Source: Maribacter zhoushanensis | GTDB taxonomy: Bacteria > Bacteroidota > Bacteroidia > Flavobacteriales > Flavobacteriaceae | NCBI RefSeq assembly: GCF_029350975.1 | Contig: NZ_JARKMR010000002.1 | Span: forward strand, 682,001 to 746,000 | Reading direction: 5' to 3' | DNA length: 64,000 nucleotides | Shown here: in pieces, positions 61,639 through 64,000 of the stretch | How the letters are laid out: each line of letters starts with the position of its first letter | Position numbering within the stretch: position 1 is the stretch's first letter | Notes under the pieces: model-generated | What the model was told of the DNA's origin: nothing | What the model saw: the letters and a program-made list of their open reading frames with translations, nothing else | Databases searched by the model: none | Program-made: the position numbers and the translations under genes

Positions 61639-63357
61639 ATGTCAACAAACTCCGACTACTCCACGTTTGAAAATTTAAACGAAGAACAACTACCCGTTGC
61701 AAAACATAAGTTACATGATTGGACCCACTTTGCAGGTCTGTACGCCGCTGAACACGTTGCAGCAACAGAATTTGTAATTGGCGCAACGTTTGTTGCCTTA
61801 GGGGCAAAAACAATGGATATTATACTTGGGCTTTTAATAGGTAATATTCTAGCCGTTCTAAGTTGGACATTCATTACATCACCCATAGCAGTAGAGACAA
61901 GATTAAGCCTTTACACCTATCTCAACAAAATTGCGGGAGACTCAATGACCAAACTTTACAATTGGGCAAACGTCATTATTTTCTCGGTCATATCCGCAGC
62001 AATGATTACCGTATCAGCTACTGCCGTGCGTTTTGCTTTTGATATTCCCGCTCAATTAAATTGGTACCCTACCAACATGTGGTTTGTAGTCATCGTTTTT
62101 TGCGTTGGACTCGTAGTGGTATCCATTGCGTTATATGGATTTAATGCAGTATCTGAATTTTCAGGTATTTGCGCACCTTGGCTTTTTGTAATGTTTACGA
62201 GCGGTGCCATGGTATTATTACCAGCTCTTTCTTTAGATGTATTGGGCACTACATTACCTAATGGCTGGAACGATTTGATATCACTCGGAGACCAATCCAT
62301 ATGGACAGGAGTAGATAGTGCCGGCAAACCCGGTATTGGCCTGGTTGAAGTCATTGGCTTCGCTTGGGCAGCAAATACAATTACCCATTTCGGATTAATA
62401 GATATGGCTTTGTTACGTTTTGCCAAAAAGAAATCTTACGGTCTTGCCACCAGCACAGGCATGATGTTTGGGCACTATGTGGCTTGGATAGCTGCAGGGA
62501 TTATGGGAGCAGGTGCAGCAGTTATCATAGGTAAAACTATTGTAGAACTAGACCCGGGAGACGTTGCATTTTACGCATTGGGTTGGTCTGGTTTTGTTAT
62601 CGTAATAGTTGCCGGATGGACTACTGCAATTACTAACCTATACAGAGCTGGATTAGCTGCACAGGCTATATTTCACAAACATTCACGTAAGAAAACAACC
62701 ATTGTGGTTGGCTTGATTACCATTAGCATTGCTTGTTTTCCATTTGTATTTTCACAAATACTGCCACTATTAACTTATGCCGGTTTATTGGTCGTGCCTG
62801 TTGGTGGTATTGTGTTCGCTGAACATCAGATATTTCCAAAGATTGGATATACACGTTATTGGTCATCTTACCGTAACCTAACTTTTAGCACACCTGCAAT
62901 TGTATCATGGGGATTAGGGCTGGTATTCGGTTTTGGCTTGAATGCATTAAACGTTATGTCATTCTTCTATCTATTTATACCTACATGGATTTTCACCATC
63001 GCTATTTACACGGTTCTTGCTGGCAAATACGGAGCCAAAAACAAGTACCCACAAGCTGAGGAAAAAGAAAGACTACGAAATGAACAAATTGAAGCATACC
63101 AAGAAGAAAAAAGCAAACTAGAGACTAAACCTAAGAAAGACACTTCGGTACTATCTAAGGTTATAAAACTGGTGTCGATCATTGCACTTATAATTACATT
63201 GGTATTGGCAGGTATTGTACTGTTTGACAGTGCAAACGAAAATATCTATGTTGAAAATAGAGAAACATTTTATCGCTATGCCTTTATATGTACCGTAACT
63301 TACTTTGTTACTGCTTATTGGGCATTACTACGTGGCAAATCAAAAAAACTAAGCTAA
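61639..63357 (+). CDS. NCS1-type (purine-cytosine permease-like) transporter
   Basis: A 572-residue integral membrane protein with about 12 hydrophobic segments. N-terminal 'HDWTHFAGLYAAEHVAATEFVIGATFVALGAKTMDIILGLLIGNILAVLSW' is typical of NCS1 nucleobase/cation symporters ('sw..~f..~...i....G'). The substrate may not be a nucleobase, since the next gene is a mannitol dehydrogenase-family enzyme. It starts 281 bp after the preceding gene and its stop is 2 bp before that gene, so the two are co-transcribed. Confidence 0.85.
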   Translation: MSTNSDYSTFENLNEEQLPVAKHKLHDWTHFAGLYAAEHVAATEFVIGATFVALGAKTMDIILGLLIGNILAVLSWTFITSPIAVETRLSLYTYLNKIAGDSMTKLYNWANVIIFSVISAAMITVSATAVRFAFDIPAQLNWYPTNMWFVVIVFCVGLVVVSIALYGFNAVSEFSGICAPWLFVMFTSGAMVLLPALSLDVLGTTLPNGWNDLISLGDQSIWTGVDSAGKPGIGLVEVIGFAWAANTITHFGLIDMALLRFAKKKSYGLATSTGMMFGHYVAWIAAGIMGAGAAVIIGKTIVELDPGDVAFYALGWSGFVIVIVAGWTTAITNLYRAGLAAQAIFHKHSRKKTTIVVGLITISIACFPFVFSQILPLLTYAGLLVVPVGGIVFAEHQIFPKIGYTRYWSSYRNLTFSTPAIVSWGLGLVFGFGLNALNVMSFFYLFIPTWIFTIAIYTVLAGKYGAKNKYPQAEEKERLRNEQIEAYQEEKSKLETKPKKDTSVLSKVIKLVSIIALIITLVLAGIVLFDSANENIYVENRETFYRYAFICTVTYFVTAYWALLRGKSKKLS

Positions 63358-63359
63358 AA

Positions 63360-64000
63360 ATGACAAAAGAAATCATGCTGAATAACAGTAATTTAGCAGA
63401 AATAAGCAAACAATTACCTACTCCTACATTTGATAGGGCATCACTTAAAATAGGTATAGTGCACGTTGGTGTTGGTGGTTTTCATAGAGCCCATCAAGCT
63501 TTTTACACACACTTACTTCAAGAAAAAGAAAATGCCGCTGAATGGGGAATTTGTGGTGTTGGGCTACGAGAGGGTGATCAAAAAATTCATGACGTTTTGC
63601 AAAAACAAGACGGCATGTATACGTTGATTATAAAGCATCCGGATGGTAAAATAGATTCTCAAGTATTAGGTTCTATCATCGACTTTAAATTGGGATATGA
63701 TACACCAGACGTGGTAATTGAACAAATGGCACATCCTGACACAAAAATAGTGTCGTTAACTATTACCGAAGGAGGCTACAATTTTAATCCGGCAACGAGT
63801 GAATTCGATTTTGAAAATGCAGATGTACAACACGAACTTAAACATCCAAATAGTCCTAAAACTATATATGGGTTTTTAACCGCTGCCATTAAAAAAAGAA
63901 AAGAAGAGGGTTTACCAGCATTCACCGTGATGTCTTGTGACAATATTCAACATAATGGTGATGTTGCCAAAGAGATGTTATTGACCTTTGCAAAAAAGCA
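63360..64000 (+). CDS. Mannitol dehydrogenase family protein (partial)
   Basis: Starts at ATG 63360 and runs off the window (213 codons seen; family length about 480-500). The N-terminal NAD-binding block 'IVHVGVGGFHRAHQAFYTHLL' and the 'GICGVGLRE' and 'SLTITEGGY' segments are diagnostic of the polyol-specific dehydrogenase family (mannitol 2-dehydrogenase, fructuronate reductase UxuB, tagaturonate reductase). Subfamily cannot be assigned from this half. Only 2 bp separate it from the permease gene. In marine flavobacteria mannitol from brown algae is a common substrate, so a polyol role is an inference. Confidence 0.92.
   Translation, partial: MTKEIMLNNSNLAEISKQLPTPTFDRASLKIGIVHVGVGGFHRAHQAFYTHLLQEKENAAEWGICGVGLREGDQKIHDVLQKQDGMYTLIIKHPDGKIDSQVLGSIIDFKLGYDTPDVVIEQMAHPDTKIVSLTITEGGYNFNPATSEFDFENADVQHELKHPNSPKTIYGFLTAAIKKRKEEGLPAFTVMSCDNIQHNGDVAKEMLLTFAKK

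Noticed and set aside
1..64000. CRISPR arrays, rRNA genes, complete insertion sequences or a prophage
   Set aside because: I saw no regularly spaced direct repeats, rRNA sequence, transposase or phage structural genes.

Overview
The window comes from the chromosome of a marine-type Flavobacteriaceae (Bacteroidota) bacterium. The signs are low GC content, a SusC/SusD pair, Bacteroidota-restricted families (DUF4290, DUF6428, SusD), TPR/LytS-like plus LytTR two-component signalling, genes mostly lacking strong Shine-Dalgarno sequences, and several promoters with the Bacteroidota -7 element TAnnTTTG. Genus cannot be fixed from sequence alone; gene content resembles the Maribacter/Zobellia/Arenibacter neighbourhood (inference).

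Region by region. 1-8.4 kb is housekeeping: murA (partial, with Asp in place of the catalytic Cys), DUF4290, DUF493, a P-loop ATPase, recQ, fmt, an HU gene, yqgE/algH, a class IV aminotransferase, a START-like protein and tRNA-Met. 8.4-9.3 kb is an AT-rich gene-free stretch. 9.3-21.7 kb is a PUL-like locus: LacI-type regulator, SusC, SusD, a large FG-GAP/ASPIC-UnbV lipoprotein and a DUF5107-TPR protein, with no recognisable classical glycoside hydrolase; LacI-type palindromes lie upstream of the regulator and of susC. 22-27.9 kb holds an outer-membrane barrel protein, a giant protein in which a degenerate phosphoesterase domain precedes a kinase-like domain and a beta-barrel, a NUDIX hydrolase and a MORN-like exported protein.

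28-32.8 kb (minus strand) is a tight, largely uncharacterised five-gene operon: two paralogous MGLKE... proteins (one fused to a DUF6882-like domain), a membrane-anchored protein, a cytosolic protein and an M48 peptidase with TerB-like tail repeats. It is followed by a TPR-histidine kinase/LytTR pair, a cyclase-like DUF3095 protein, a CsbD-like/lmo0937-like small stress pair and an ABC-F ATPase.

39.4-51.5 kb is accessory: a PD-(D/E)XK-NACHT NTPase resembling anti-phage bNACHT proteins, a Crp/Fnr regulator with a small membrane protein, a secreted amidohydrolase, an alpha/beta hydrolase-TPR, and then a string of small genes (ankyrin, SMI1/KNR4-like, DUF2625, exported proteins) that looks like an orphan immunity array. 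51.6-55.1 kb has a CBM48-HhH fusion and an arsenic operon (arsR, DUF6428, arsC-type phosphatase, acr3) with a candidate ArsR operator. 55.3-61.4 kb carries an SDR, an MBL hydrolase, AraC and TetR regulators, a Tat-exported HAD hydrolase, a second SDR and a lipoprotein. 61.6-64 kb has an NCS1-type permease directly followed by a mannitol dehydrogenase-family gene that runs off the end.

The strongest candidates for undescribed biology are the degenerate-phosphoesterase/kinase-like/barrel protein, the five-gene M48/DUF6882 operon, the PD-(D/E)XK-NACHT gene and the DUF5107 PUL-like locus. All functional statements rest on reading motifs by eye; no database search was run.
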